From Caldisericaceae bacterium (GTDB lineage Bacteria > Caldisericota > Caldisericia > Caldisericales > Caldisericaceae): DNA of 49,019 nucleotides. The notes beneath the pieces are model-generated. The model was not told the origin of the DNA. It did not search any database and was given only the letters and a program-made list of their open reading frames with translations. Numbering within the stretch: position 1 is the first letter of the stretch; every line of letters starts with the position of its first letter. Positions 8,516-16,778 of the stretch are shown here, piece by piece. A program made the translations under genes and the position numbers. Where the stretch lies: contig JAINCR010000037.1 of the NCBI GenBank assembly GCA_036574215.1, positions 1-49,019 on the forward strand, read 5' to 3'.

Positions 8516-8966
8516 AATTATTAACAAAACAAGGAAATATTTGATTAATAAGACAAATATAAAAATTCTTATTAAACATGTATTAGGATTCCATCCAATC
8601 AATGGCAAAGTGAAAGTTGACATTGTTTTTGTAGGTAATAAGGAAATCAAAAAGTTGAACTCGCTTTTTAGAAAAATAAATAGAGCAACAAACGTTTTGT
8701 CTTTTGTCTTGGAGTATGAAGAAGATAAAATTTTAGAGGGAGAAATCGTTATTTCATGCGAAAAAGCTAAAGATGAAGCTAAAAAATTAGGAAATAACTT
8801 CAATGACTATGTTGTATTTTTAATTATTCATGGATTGTTGCACATTTTAGGATACGATCATATAGAGGAGAGCGATAGAAAAAAAATGGAAAAACTTGAA
8901 GAGGAAATATTTGATAGTTTTTTATCTAAAACGAAAAGGAGGGTGATTGAGATTTGGACTCGGTGA
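8499..8966 (+). CDS. ybeY: Endoribonuclease YbeY (rRNA maturation factor)
   Basis: Single-strand endoribonuclease acting in 16S rRNA 3'-end processing and ribosome quality control. The zinc site H-X3-H-X5-H is intact (HGLLHILGYDH, His111, His115, His121), preceded by the conserved RATNVLSFV and GEIVIS strands. The 155-residue length is typical. It overlaps the preceding HD-domain gene by 17 bases and the following CNNM gene by 13, so all three are one transcription unit. Confidence 0.95.
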   Translation: MSIKVEIINKTRKYLINKTNIKILIKHVLGFHPINGKVKVDIVFVGNKEIKKLNSLFRKINRATNVLSFVLEYEEDKILEGEIVISCEKAKDEAKKLGNNFNDYVVFLIIHGLLHILGYDHIEESDRKKMEKLEEEIFDSFLSKTKRRVIEIWTR

Positions 8967-10231
8967 GTATTAGCTTTATTATCCTATTAATTTTACTTTT
9001 GATTTCTGCTCTTGTTACCACCCTTGAATCAGCCATGTTTAATGCAAATCTTCATAAATTACAGAGTCTTGCAAAGAAAAACAAAATATTTAACAGGCTT
9101 ATTGAGCACAAAAAAAATCCAGAATCTTTTATAAGTGTGATTGTAATAACTAATAATTTCGTTAATTTCCTCTTTGCTGGTTTAGTTACAAGGATTGCTA
9201 TTCAATATGCAACATTAACAAACTCTTCAACAGACTTGTTTTTACTCATAGGCACATTAGTTTCAACAATTGTAGTAGTTATTTTTGGAGAGACTGTGCC
9301 TAAAAACATCGGAAGTATAATTCCTGAAAAGATACTCCAATTTCTATTTCCTATATTCATTATCCCTTACTATCTATTAAAACCAGTTGCCTTTATACTT
9401 ACAAAGATTGTTCAATTGATTCTCAAGGTTCTTGGTATTGAAAAGAAAGATAGGAAGTATTTTGAATCTGAGGAAGAACTTATGTCAATGATTGAAACTG
9501 TGCAAAAAGAAGGCTTTATAGAAAAAGACGAAGAAAAAATGATACTTTCAATTTTTGAATTTGGAGACACTCTTGTTGAAGAGGTAATGACCCCAAGAGT
9601 AGATGTTGTTGCAATAGATATTGAGTCAAGTTTGGATGAAATACTTGACACAATAACAAAAAGTGGTTATTCAAGATACCCAGTCTATGAAGAGAAGATA
9701 GACAACATTATTGGCATTCTCTACCTAAAAGATATAATGAAACTTTTAGTTAAAAAACAGCAGATTGATATAAGAAAGATTTTAAGGCCTCCATATTTTG
9801 TGCCAGAAACAAAACGATTAGATGAGCTTTTTAAAGAGATGCAAAAAAATAAGATGCACCTTGCAATAGTATTTGATGAATTTGGTGGCTTTGCAGGGAT
9901 AGTAACCATAGAGGATATCCTTGAGGAAATAGTCGGTGAGATTCAAGACGAGCTTGAAGCTGAAGAAAAACCAATCCAAAAAATTGGAGAGAATGCATAT
10001 CTTGTAAGTGGATCGCTTCCAATAAGTGACTTTAATGAAATTTTTTCAACACAGTTAAGTGACGAACAAGCCTCAACTATTAGTGGACTTATTTTAGAAA
10101 CTCTTGGTAGACTGCCAAATCCAGGCGAGGAAATCACCATTGATAAAATAAGATTTATTATTAGTAAGGTAGGAAATAGAAGAATTATACAAATAAAAGC
10201 CATATTTAAGGAAAAGAAAGAAGGTGAGTAA
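8954..10231 (+). CDS. CNNM/CorC (HlyC) family membrane protein with CBS pair
   Basis: A 425-residue membrane protein with three parts: an N-terminal DUF21/CNNM transmembrane domain (about 1-180, ending at helices near VVIFGETVPKNIGSIIP), a CBS pair (about 205-325, starting at VMTPRVDVVAID, with IGILYLKD and FGGFAGIVTIEDILEEIVGEI), and a C-terminal CorC_HlyC domain (about 340-420). Family members are implicated in Mg2+ (or Co2+) efflux with nucleotide sensing by the CBS pair; the old haemolysin name is misleading. The start is TTG at 8954, chosen because AGGAGGGTGA sits 7 bases upstream and no better start is in frame. Confidence 0.92.
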   Translation: MDSVSISFIILLILLLISALVTTLESAMFNANLHKLQSLAKKNKIFNRLIEHKKNPESFISVIVITNNFVNFLFAGLVTRIAIQYATLTNSSTDLFLLIGTLVSTIVVVIFGETVPKNIGSIIPEKILQFLFPIFIIPYYLLKPVAFILTKIVQLILKVLGIEKKDRKYFESEEELMSMIETVQKEGFIEKDEEKMILSIFEFGDTLVEEVMTPRVDVVAIDIESSLDEILDTITKSGYSRYPVYEEKIDNIIGILYLKDIMKLLVKKQQIDIRKILRPPYFVPETKRLDELFKEMQKNKMHLAIVFDEFGGFAGIVTIEDILEEIVGEIQDELEAEEKPIQKIGENAYLVSGSLPISDFNEIFSTQLSDEQASTISGLILETLGRLPNPGEEITIDKIRFIISKVGNRRIIQIKAIFKEKKEGE

Positions 10232-10233
10232 TT

Positions 10234-10635
10234 ATGCAATTAGAGGACCTGATTAAAGAGGCATTTAACGCAATGGATTTTGCTTATGTTCCGTATTCCC
10301 AGTTTAAAGTTGGTGCTGCGCTACTTACAAAAAGCGGTAAGGTTTTTACTGGTTGCAATATAGAAAATTCAAGTTATGGTGCAACAGTGTGTGCAGAACG
10401 TGTGGCAATTTTTAAAGCGGTTTCAAGTGGAGAGAAAGATTTTGATACCATTGTCATTGCAACAAATACAAACGAGCCAAGCCCCCCCTGCGGAATTTGT
10501 AGGCAAGTAATGTCTGAATTTTCAAGCGAACTTAAGATAGTCCTAGTTAATAATAAAGGCAAAATAATTGAGACTAACCTAAAAGAGTTATTGCCTTTAT
10601 CATTTACTAAGGATAATCTCAAAAATGGAGGTTAG
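10234..10635 (+). CDS. cdd: Cytidine deaminase
   Basis: Deaminates cytidine and deoxycytidine to uridine and deoxyuridine for pyrimidine salvage. At 133 residues it is the homotetrameric type. The zinc site is complete: Cys53 and proton-shuttle Glu55 in TVCAERVA, with Cys86 and Cys89 in PPCGICRQ. The ribosome binding site AAGGTGAG overlaps the end of the CNNM gene. Together with the phosphorylase and psuG genes near 2 kb and thymidine kinase near 35 kb, it shows an active pyrimidine salvage network. Confidence 0.96.
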   Translation: MQLEDLIKEAFNAMDFAYVPYSQFKVGAALLTKSGKVFTGCNIENSSYGATVCAERVAIFKAVSSGEKDFDTIVIATNTNEPSPPCGICRQVMSEFSSELKIVLVNNKGKIIETNLKELLPLSFTKDNLKNGG

Positions 10636-10637
10636 AT

Positions 10638-11399
10638 ATGAAAAAAAATTATCTTTTTGCAAATTGGAAGATGAACAAAACCTTAAGTGAAGCAATAAAG
10701 TTCAGTGAGTGCCTGGAACCCAAAATACAGGAAGAAAATCCCACAGTTGCAATATTTCCCTCGTTTCCCTATCTTGGTTATTTAAAAAATGCTCTTTCTA
10801 ACTCTAAGATTTTTGTTGGGGCACAAAATATGTTCTACAAAGAAGAAGGTGCTTTTACTGGTGAAGTTTCACCACTCATGCTAAAAGATTTCGGAATTCG
10901 TTTTGTTCTTATAGGACATTCTGAGAGACGACATATTTTTAAAGAAGATGATGAATTGATAAACAAAAAGGTATTAGCTGCTTTAAATTACGGAATTACT
11001 CCAATACTCTGCGTTGGTGAAACTATTGAAGATAGAGAAAAAGGCCGCACTAAAAAGGTCATAGAAGAGCAAATTAACAAAGGACTTTCTTCGGTTTATG
11101 AAACTAATTTTATAATTGCCTACGAACCAGTTTGGGCAATTGGAACAGGACTAAACGCCTCACCAGAACAAGCCGTAGAAGTGCACATATTCATAAGGGA
11201 TTTATTGTTTGCAAAGTTTCAAGAAAGAGGAAAAGAGGTTTCAATACTCTACGGAGGAAGTATTAAAAAAGAAAACTTCGAAAGCCTTGCGCTTCAACCT
11301 GAAGTTGATGGTGGACTTGTTGGTGGTGCAAGCCTTGACTGTGAGCATTTCAAAAACTTGTTTGATATTTTAAAAAAGGCAAAATCCAATAGTAAATAG
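10638..11399 (+). CDS. tpiA: Triosephosphate isomerase
   Basis: Interconverts dihydroxyacetone phosphate and glyceraldehyde 3-phosphate. All active-site elements are present: Lys11 in ANWKMNK, His94 in GHSERR, Glu163 in AYEPVWAIGTG, and the phosphate-binding LYGGSI and GLVGGASL. At 253 residues it is a standard TIM barrel. Unusually it is not with gap and pgk but sits between cdd and a helicase gene; the stop codon shares one base with the GTG start of the helicase. Confidence 0.97.
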   Translation: MKKNYLFANWKMNKTLSEAIKFSECLEPKIQEENPTVAIFPSFPYLGYLKNALSNSKIFVGAQNMFYKEEGAFTGEVSPLMLKDFGIRFVLIGHSERRHIFKEDDELINKKVLAALNYGITPILCVGETIEDREKGRTKKVIEEQINKGLSSVYETNFIIAYEPVWAIGTGLNASPEQAVEVHIFIRDLLFAKFQERGKEVSILYGGSIKKENFESLALQPEVDGGLVGGASLDCEHFKNLFDILKKAKSNSK

Positions 11400-13639
11400 T
11401 GTTAGATAAAGTTTTACTAAATCTAAAAACAAGTGAAAATTATTCAGGGCAAATTGTAAAGGCCTTTTATTTGCAAAGTGAATCTTATGAAAAATTTCCA
11501 TTGCCGGATTCCCTCAGTTTTGCATTAAAAGAAAAATTAGTAAAGGATGGCATTAATTATCTTTATAGACACCAGATAGAGAGTTTTAACCTACTACAGG
11601 ATGGGTATAATGTTGTAATAACTTCTTCAACTGCTTCAGGAAAAACACTTGCCTTTAATATCCCAATTTTAGATACCCTATTTAGAAATAAAAATGCAAC
11701 AGCTCTATATCTATATCCAACTAAAGCGCTTGCTCACGACCAATTTGAAAAGCTTGAAAAACTTGTTGACTTTACCATTGGCACTTATGATGGTGATGTA
11801 GCGAGAGATGAAAAAGCAGCCCTAAGAAGAAAAAGTAGGATTATTTTTGCAAATCCTGATATTTTACATGTGGGGATCTTACCTAACCATATCCAATGGG
11901 ACAGATTTTTTTCGAACCTAAAATACGTGGTAATTGATGAAGCTCATTTTTATTCAGGAGTGTTAGGCTCCCATTTTGCAATGATTATGAGAAGATTAAG
12001 GAGAGTGCTCTCAAATTACGGTAGTTTTCCGCAATTCGTCATTTCATCTGCAACATTAGAAAATCCTGAGGAATTTTCATTTAGGCTCATAGGTGAAAGG
12101 TTTAAATTAGTAGATGGTCCTAAGAATCCACAAGCAAAAAAGTTAATAATTATTTTTAATCCAAAACTCATTGATAAAGAATTAAACATTAGAAAAAACA
12201 TAATAAAAGAAGCCGTGTGGGTTACTAAAACGTTACTTGAAAGTGGAAACCATGTGATTGTTTTTGAAAAGTCCCGTAAAGGAGTTGAACTTCTCTATAA
12301 ATATCTAAAAGATGAGGTAAATGACGAATACGCTATTTCACCTTATAGGGCGGGATATTCAAAAGAACAAAGGCGAAAAATAGAAAGAGGCGTAAAAAAT
12401 GGTGAAATAAAATGCATAATTGCAACGAATGCCCTTGAACTTGGTATAGATATAGGAGAACTTGATGCAACTGTCATCGTGGGATATCCTGGAAAACTTT
12501 CAAGCCTTTTTCAACAATCGAATCGGTCAGGAAGGAATAAAGATTCAGTAACTGTTTTTATTACAAGCAGCAACCCACTTGATCAATATTTTACAAAAGA
12601 TCCAGATTATTTAGTTAACAAAAAATTTGATAGTATAAATATAAATTTAGATAACCCGTATATTTTAAAACCGCATCTTTTATGTGCCGCATATGAAGTT
12701 CCGATAAAGGAAAATCTTGACTCAGATTATTTTGGAAATTATTTGCAAACTTACTTAAAAGAGCTTTACGATTCAGGAGAACTGGTTAAAAGAAATGATA
12801 AGTATTTTGCAAATAGTAAATACTCCATTGCAGATAAGGTAAATATACGTGGTGTTGGAGAAGAAAACATTAAACTCATAGACTTAGACTCAAATAAAGA
12901 AATTGAAAAGATGTCACTTAAAAGAGCATTAGAAGAAGTTTTTCCAAATGCTGTCTATATGCATATGGGAGAAACATACGTTTCTAAAAAATTAGATGTT
13001 GAAAATAAAGTTGTGCTTCTTCAAAAGGAAAAGGTTGATTATTATACTGATTCTTTGGCTATTGAAAATATTTGGGTTAGAAGAGTTTTGAAACATAAGA
13101 AAGAGACGAATCTTGATATATACTTTGGAGAGGTAGTGGTAAACGAAATTATAAGAGGATTTGTAATGAAAGAGTTTTTTACTGATAAAAAAATTGGAAC
13201 AGAACCATTAGAGCTTCCCTCAATAGACTTTGTAACGAAGGCAGCTTGGTTTATTATTCCTAACGAAATTGTAAATGAAGTAAAGCTTATTGATGATTTA
13301 CTTGGATCAATACATGCGATGGAACATTCACTTGTTTCCATGATGCCCTTAATTGTGCAATGTGATAGAAATGATGTGGGTGGTGTTTCTCATCCAAAAC
13401 ATCCAGACACTGAAGGCACAACAATATTCTTATATGATGGGATAGAAGGTGGAATTGGAATTACTGAAAAAGCCTACGATAAAATGTTCGATTTATTAAA
13501 TGCTGCGTACAAAAGTGTATCTTCTTGTCCTTGCAAGGATGGTTGTCCATCGTGTATATTTTCGCCAAAGTGCGGTAACGAAAATAAACCTTTGAGTAAA
13601 AGCGGTGCTATACTTCTTTTAAGGAAAATCTTGAAATGA
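11399..13639 (+). CDS. MrfA-like DEAD/DEAH-box helicase with C-terminal cysteine (DUF1998) domain
   Basis: Superfamily 2 helicase of 746 residues. The Walker A variant STASGKT is at 77-83, the DEAH box (VVIDEAHFYSG) near 178-188, SSATLENP follows as motif III, and the second RecA domain carries TNALELGIDIGELDATVIVGYPG and QQSNRSGRN (motif VI). The C-terminal part has a DUF1998-type four-cysteine cluster (CPC, CPSC, then CGNE; about 708-728). This matches MrfA/YprA, a 3'-5' DNA helicase implicated in repair of DNA crosslinks. The start is GTG, overlapping the tpiA stop by one base. A repair role is inferred from the family. Confidence 0.9.
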   Translation: MLDKVLLNLKTSENYSGQIVKAFYLQSESYEKFPLPDSLSFALKEKLVKDGINYLYRHQIESFNLLQDGYNVVITSSTASGKTLAFNIPILDTLFRNKNATALYLYPTKALAHDQFEKLEKLVDFTIGTYDGDVARDEKAALRRKSRIIFANPDILHVGILPNHIQWDRFFSNLKYVVIDEAHFYSGVLGSHFAMIMRRLRRVLSNYGSFPQFVISSATLENPEEFSFRLIGERFKLVDGPKNPQAKKLIIIFNPKLIDKELNIRKNIIKEAVWVTKTLLESGNHVIVFEKSRKGVELLYKYLKDEVNDEYAISPYRAGYSKEQRRKIERGVKNGEIKCIIATNALELGIDIGELDATVIVGYPGKLSSLFQQSNRSGRNKDSVTVFITSSNPLDQYFTKDPDYLVNKKFDSININLDNPYILKPHLLCAAYEVPIKENLDSDYFGNYLQTYLKELYDSGELVKRNDKYFANSKYSIADKVNIRGVGEENIKLIDLDSNKEIEKMSLKRALEEVFPNAVYMHMGETYVSKKLDVENKVVLLQKEKVDYYTDSLAIENIWVRRVLKHKKETNLDIYFGEVVVNEIIRGFVMKEFFTDKKIGTEPLELPSIDFVTKAAWFIIPNEIVNEVKLIDDLLGSIHAMEHSLVSMMPLIVQCDRNDVGGVSHPKHPDTEGTTIFLYDGIEGGIGITEKAYDKMFDLLNAAYKSVSSCPCKDGCPSCIFSPKCGNENKPLSKSGAILLLRKILK

Positions 13640-14211
13640 AAAAAGTTGCTTCAGTAATTGCAATGCTTTTAATTATCTTACTTCTCCCCCTATATTTCAT
13701 CTTATTACTGAATAGGCCAATTTTTGCAGTCTTATATAATCTACTTAAATTAGGAGAGTTATCAAACTTAGGTATAACCTCCTACTTAGAAACTGTAAAT
13801 ACGATTGTTAAATACTTTTTTAATTTTCAAAAATACCTTTCGCTACAAGATTTAACTAAAATTGAAATTTACCATATGTTTGATGTCAAAAACCTTTTCT
13901 TGTTAGGACTTTTGGTTTTAGTAGTTTCTTTTGTAGTATTCTTACTTTTCAGGAACTCCTTAGATATAACAACAAGAAAAAAAATTGTTTTTACTTTTTT
14001 TATAGGGATTTCTGTTGTCTCATTTTTTGGACTTCTCAACTTTGATCTACTATTTACACTCTTCCACAAGATGCTCTTCAGGAACAACTACTGGCTTTTA
14101 GATCCAAATACCCTTCTTATAAAACTTTTTCCTGAACAGGTATTCATGTCGCTTGGAATTTTATGGATTATCCTTTCTCTTTTATTTAGTGTATTGTTAA
14201 TGATTATTTAG
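13636..14211 (+). CDS. DUF1461 (TIGR01906-type) integral membrane protein
   Basis: A 191-residue protein with about four or five hydrophobic segments: an N-terminal helix (about 5-25), then segments near 88-108, 114-135 and 170-191. The extracytoplasmic part has EIYHMFDVKNLF, matching the conserved HxxDVK motif I associate with DUF1461/TIGR01906, and LFTLFHKMLFRNNYWLLDP before the last helix. Function is unknown. It overlaps the helicase stop by 4 bases (ATGA) and its end overlaps the convergent folE2 gene by 15 bases. Confidence 0.7.
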   Translation: MKKVASVIAMLLIILLLPLYFILLLNRPIFAVLYNLLKLGELSNLGITSYLETVNTIVKYFFNFQKYLSLQDLTKIEIYHMFDVKNLFLLGLLVLVVSFVVFLLFRNSLDITTRKKIVFTFFIGISVVSFFGLLNFDLLFTLFHKMLFRNNYWLLDPNTLLIKLFPEQVFMSLGILWIILSLLFSVLLMII

Positions 14212-14979
14212 AGTTTTATCCTTATGGTAATAGGCATAAGCGTTGTGGTTGTGAATACTTTCAAAACTTAATACCTCTATTTCGTAATAGTTAACTCTTG
14301 TGTCGGAATCTAACGCTATTGCAACATCTCGGACAACGTCTTCTACAAATTTTGGGGTATTATAAGCCTTTTCAGTAATGTATTTTTCATCTTCTCTTTT
14401 TAGCAATGCAAAAAGTGGTGCGCTTGCTGCATTTTCAGCAATGGAAACGATATCCTCAATCCACACGATTTTGTTCATTTTTGTTCTAATAGTAACTATT
14501 GCCCTTTGGTTATGAGCTCCATAATCAGAAATCTCTTTTGAACATGGGCAAAGTAAATGAACTGGCGTTTTAACCTCCAAGGTAAAATCAAATTTATCTT
14601 CTAAACTAGCAATAAAGGCACAATTGTATTCCATGAAACTTTCATTTTGAGAAACTGGAGATTTTTTAAGTATAAAGTATGGAAACCTTACATTTATATG
14701 TGCTATTTGGGCATTTAAACTTGTCTTAATATCTTTAAGTATCTCCTCAAGTGTGTTTAAAGACATGTTTGTTCTGTGTTTATTGAGAACTTCTATAAAG
14801 CGACTCATATGAGTGCCTCTATAGTCTTTGGGAAGGTCTACAAAAAGGTCTATCTCCGAAACGGTGTGTTGAAAACCATTTTCTTTATCTAACACTCTTA
14901 TAGGATATCGAATTTTTGAAACTCCAACCTTTTCTAACGGTATATTTCTAAAATCTTTTTCACTTTGCACGTCTCTCAT
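14197..14979 (-). CDS. folE2: GTP cyclohydrolase FolE2 (type IB)
   Basis: Converts GTP to 7,8-dihydroneopterin triphosphate, the shared precursor of folate and of 7-deazaguanine nucleosides such as queuosine. Family hallmarks are present: RGTHMSRF (His57) and the metal/catalytic block LLCPCSKEISDYGAHNQRA with Cys144 and His156 at the expected 12-residue spacing. At 260 residues it is full length. FolE2 enzymes can use metals other than zinc. It is coupled to queD by a 4-base overlap, so in this operon its product likely feeds QueD directly. The 3' end overlaps the DUF1461 gene on the other strand. Confidence 0.95.
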   Translation of the reverse strand: MRDVQSEKDFRNIPLEKVGVSKIRYPIRVLDKENGFQHTVSEIDLFVDLPKDYRGTHMSRFIEVLNKHRTNMSLNTLEEILKDIKTSLNAQIAHINVRFPYFILKKSPVSQNESFMEYNCAFIASLEDKFDFTLEVKTPVHLLCPCSKEISDYGAHNQRAIVTIRTKMNKIVWIEDIVSIAENAASAPLFALLKREDEKYITEKAYNTPKFVEDVVRDVAIALDSDTRVNYYEIEVLSFESIHNHNAYAYYHKDKTLNNH

Positions 14980-15329
14980 CTTATAGTCACCCTGTTATTA
15001 TGTCCCTCATAAAGAGTCACTTCGTTAATTTTACAACCTATTTTCGAGAATTCTTCATCTAACTTATCGAAGATCCACTTAGCAATAATTTCTGTAGTTG
15101 GATTGATAAATAAATTGTTCAAATCTTGATGGTCCAATTTCTTTAAGATTTCTTCTTCAACAATTTTTTTTATGAGCGCAAAGTCAATCACCATTCCATC
15201 ATCCTTAAGATCTCCTGTTATGGTAACAGTTAACTTATAGGTGTGTCCATGTAGATTTTCACATTTGCCTTTATAGTCTATAACTCTATGGGCTGCATCG
15301 AAATAGAAATCTCTTGATAATAAGAACAT
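14976..15329 (-). CDS. queD: 6-carboxy-5,6,7,8-tetrahydropterin synthase QueD
   Basis: Second step of preQ0/queuosine synthesis: dihydroneopterin triphosphate to 6-carboxytetrahydropterin. The 117-residue protein shows the zinc histidines His14, His27 and His29 (FDAAHRV, NLHGHTY), catalytic Cys23, the Asp66-His67 pair (LDHQDLN) and a C-terminal glutamate (TLYEG). The start is ATG 15329, 5 bases after GGAGG; a longer in-frame extension would run into tRNA-Ser and is rejected. The ribosome binding site begins at the last base of the tRNA CCA, so the mRNA 5' end probably comes from tRNA processing. folE2 follows with a 4-base overlap. Confidence 0.94.
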   Translation of the reverse strand: MFLLSRDFYFDAAHRVIDYKGKCENLHGHTYKLTVTITGDLKDDGMVIDFALIKKIVEEEILKKLDHQDLNNLFINPTTEIIAKWIFDKLDEEFSKIGCKINEVTLYEGHNNRVTIR

Positions 15330-15339
15330 AATGTCCTCC

Positions 15340-15430
15340 TGGCGGAGAGGGTGGGATTTGAACCCACGGCAGGCGTTTAACCCGCACACGCTCTCCAGGC
15401 GTGCACCTTAAGCCGCTCGGTCACCTCTCC
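15340..15430 (-). tRNA. tRNA-Ser (anticodon GGA), CCA encoded
   Basis: A 91-nt type II tRNA on the minus strand. The 7-bp acceptor stem pairs GGAGAGG with CCTCTCC, followed by discriminator G and genomic CCA (15342 to 15340). The anticodon stem CACGC/GCGTG encloses CTGGAGA, giving anticodon GGA, which reads UCC and UCU. A long variable arm (GCGGGTTAAACGCCTGC region) and the T loop GGTTCAAATCC fit serine. The queD ribosome binding site begins at the CCA end. Confidence 0.97.
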
Positions 15431-15439
15431 ACTTTAAAA

Positions 15440-15467
15440 ATAATAGCATATTTTCAATAAAAATCAA
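15440..15467 (-). promoter_or_regulatory. Promoter of tRNA-Ser/queD/folE2
   Basis: On the minus strand, TTGATT (15467 to 15462), a 16-base spacer ending in TGC, and TATTAT (15445 to 15440): a -35 plus extended -10. The -10 lies 10 bases before the mature tRNA 5' end. No other promoter is visible before queD. Confidence 0.7.
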
Positions 15468-15470
15468 TAT

Positions 15471-16679
15471 TTAAAGTAGCACTATGCACCAAAAAATTAT
15501 AAAAACCGTTAGTATCAAAAAAACAGGAAGCATTTTTTTGTAAAAAATGTAAAAGGAAGCCTTAAAGTATTCAACACTCAAAGAAAGGCAGAGGTGAGTT
15601 GGAGTAAAAAGAAGCGCAGTCCAAACTCCATAGTAAGCTATAAGTAGATTACTTGAAATTATGGTACCATTTGTTTTAAGAAGTGGCATTAAAAGCGGAT
15701 AAGTTATTCCAATCGATGCAGATGAAACACCTGTTAGAAAACCTATTGAAAGTGGTAAGAAAAAAAGTATAAGAGCTTGAGGCACATTAAGAAGTGTTAG
15801 CTCGTTATATACGCTTTGTGCAAATCTCGTGTAATTTATGATTTCTCTTAAAAGAAAAATTGAGAATATTAAGAGAACGTATTCCAAGATTTTTTTGTAT
15901 ATAAATGATTTTACAAGAGTTTTAAAGTTTATCTTTTTAAGGAGAATTACATACACAAGCCCTACAAATAGTGCAATAAAACTCGGCAGCTCTTTAAAGA
16001 TTAGAATAAAGGCAAATATAACAATAATTGGTGAAAAAATTTTTAAAAGCGATAAAAGTATCTTGACGTTAATCTTTTCAATATCATTACTAGAATTATT
16101 AATATGTGGAGTGATAACGACAATACCGCTAATAAGCATGCCAAAACTTACTATCCATTGGACTTTAAGAACATCAATAATGGAAACTCCTAACGTAGAA
16201 ACACCAAGCAAAAATTCTGGGTATAGTGGTGAAATGGGTTCCCAAACATGTCTGAACCAGAAGTTAAGAAGTGCTTTTTCCTCGTCTTTTATGGATAAAT
16301 CCCTTGCTCCATCTCCTACCATTGGGGCAGAAACAAGCGCACCACCTGGCATTGGAATAAGGCCTATTGTCATAGGTAATAAAGGTATAAAAGCCTTTGC
16401 CGGGAGTATCTTTTTAAAATTTTCAGTGATTTCATCTAAAAAGTGAGAAGCTTTAAGTAGCTCACCCAAGTAGGTAACTATGATAATTACTAAAATCATG
16501 TTTATTGTATCAATCTGTGAGATTGTTTCTAAAATAAGTCTTGGAAATTGATTTATAATACCTTTGAATACCGCAACAAAAATTGAAGCTATAAAAACTG
16601 ATATAGCGACACTAATCTTAAATCTTATTAGAAACGCAATTAAAACAATAACACCTAAAAGTAATAATAAATTATTCAT
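15471..16679 (-). CDS. DUF401 family integral membrane permease
   Basis: A 402-residue, very hydrophobic protein with roughly 10-12 membrane segments. The block MTIGLIPMPGGALVSAPMVGDGARD is characteristic of the DUF401 group in the ion-transporter (citrate/gluconate-like) superfamily, and a second half-repeat with TGVSSASIGITYPLLMPLL suggests the usual inverted-repeat design. The substrate is unknown. The gene starts only 6 bases after its -10 with no ribosome binding site, so the message is predicted leaderless. It is transcribed divergently from nurA and ends near the tRNA-Ser promoter. Confidence 0.82.
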   Translation of the reverse strand: MNNLLLLLGVIVLIAFLIRFKISVAISVFIASIFVAVFKGIINQFPRLILETISQIDTINMILVIIIVTYLGELLKASHFLDEITENFKKILPAKAFIPLLPMTIGLIPMPGGALVSAPMVGDGARDLSIKDEEKALLNFWFRHVWEPISPLYPEFLLGVSTLGVSIIDVLKVQWIVSFGMLISGIVVITPHINNSSNDIEKINVKILLSLLKIFSPIIVIFAFILIFKELPSFIALFVGLVYVILLKKINFKTLVKSFIYKKILEYVLLIFSIFLLREIINYTRFAQSVYNELTLLNVPQALILFFLPLSIGFLTGVSSASIGITYPLLMPLLKTNGTIISSNLLIAYYGVWTALLFTPTHLCLSLSVEYFKASFYIFYKKMLPVFLILTVFIIFWCIVLL

Positions 16680-16685
16680 CTAAAA

Positions 16686-16714
16686 ATTATACTGATAATA
16701 AAAGGAAAATCCAA
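16686..16714 (-). promoter_or_regulatory. Promoter of the DUF401 gene, leaderless
   Basis: Minus strand TTGGAT (16714 to 16709), 17 bases, TATAAT (16691 to 16686), then only TTTTAG before the ATG at 16679. The predicted transcription start coincides with the start codon. Confidence 0.6.
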
Positions 16715-16764
16715 AGATTTCGTTATATTTAAAGAGTTTCTAAAATTTAATATTTTCATATTTT

Positions 16765-16773
16765 TGCTAAAAT
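16765..16773 (+). promoter_or_regulatory. Extended -10 promoter of nurA, leaderless
   Basis: TTTGC then TAAAAT (16768-16773), an extended -10 with no clear -35; only five bases (AAAGT) separate it from the ATG at 16779. No ribosome binding site can fit in that gap. Confidence 0.6.
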
Positions 16774-16778
16774 AAAGT

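Noticed and set aside
15330-15389. N-terminal extension of queD
   Set aside because: The extension would be translated from within tRNA-Ser; the ATG after GGAGG gives the normal QueD length.
15838-16446. A 202-codon plus-strand open frame
   Set aside because: It lies wholly antisense to the DUF401 permease gene, its peptide has no recognisable domain and no ribosome binding site; the hydrophobic protein on the other strand explains it.
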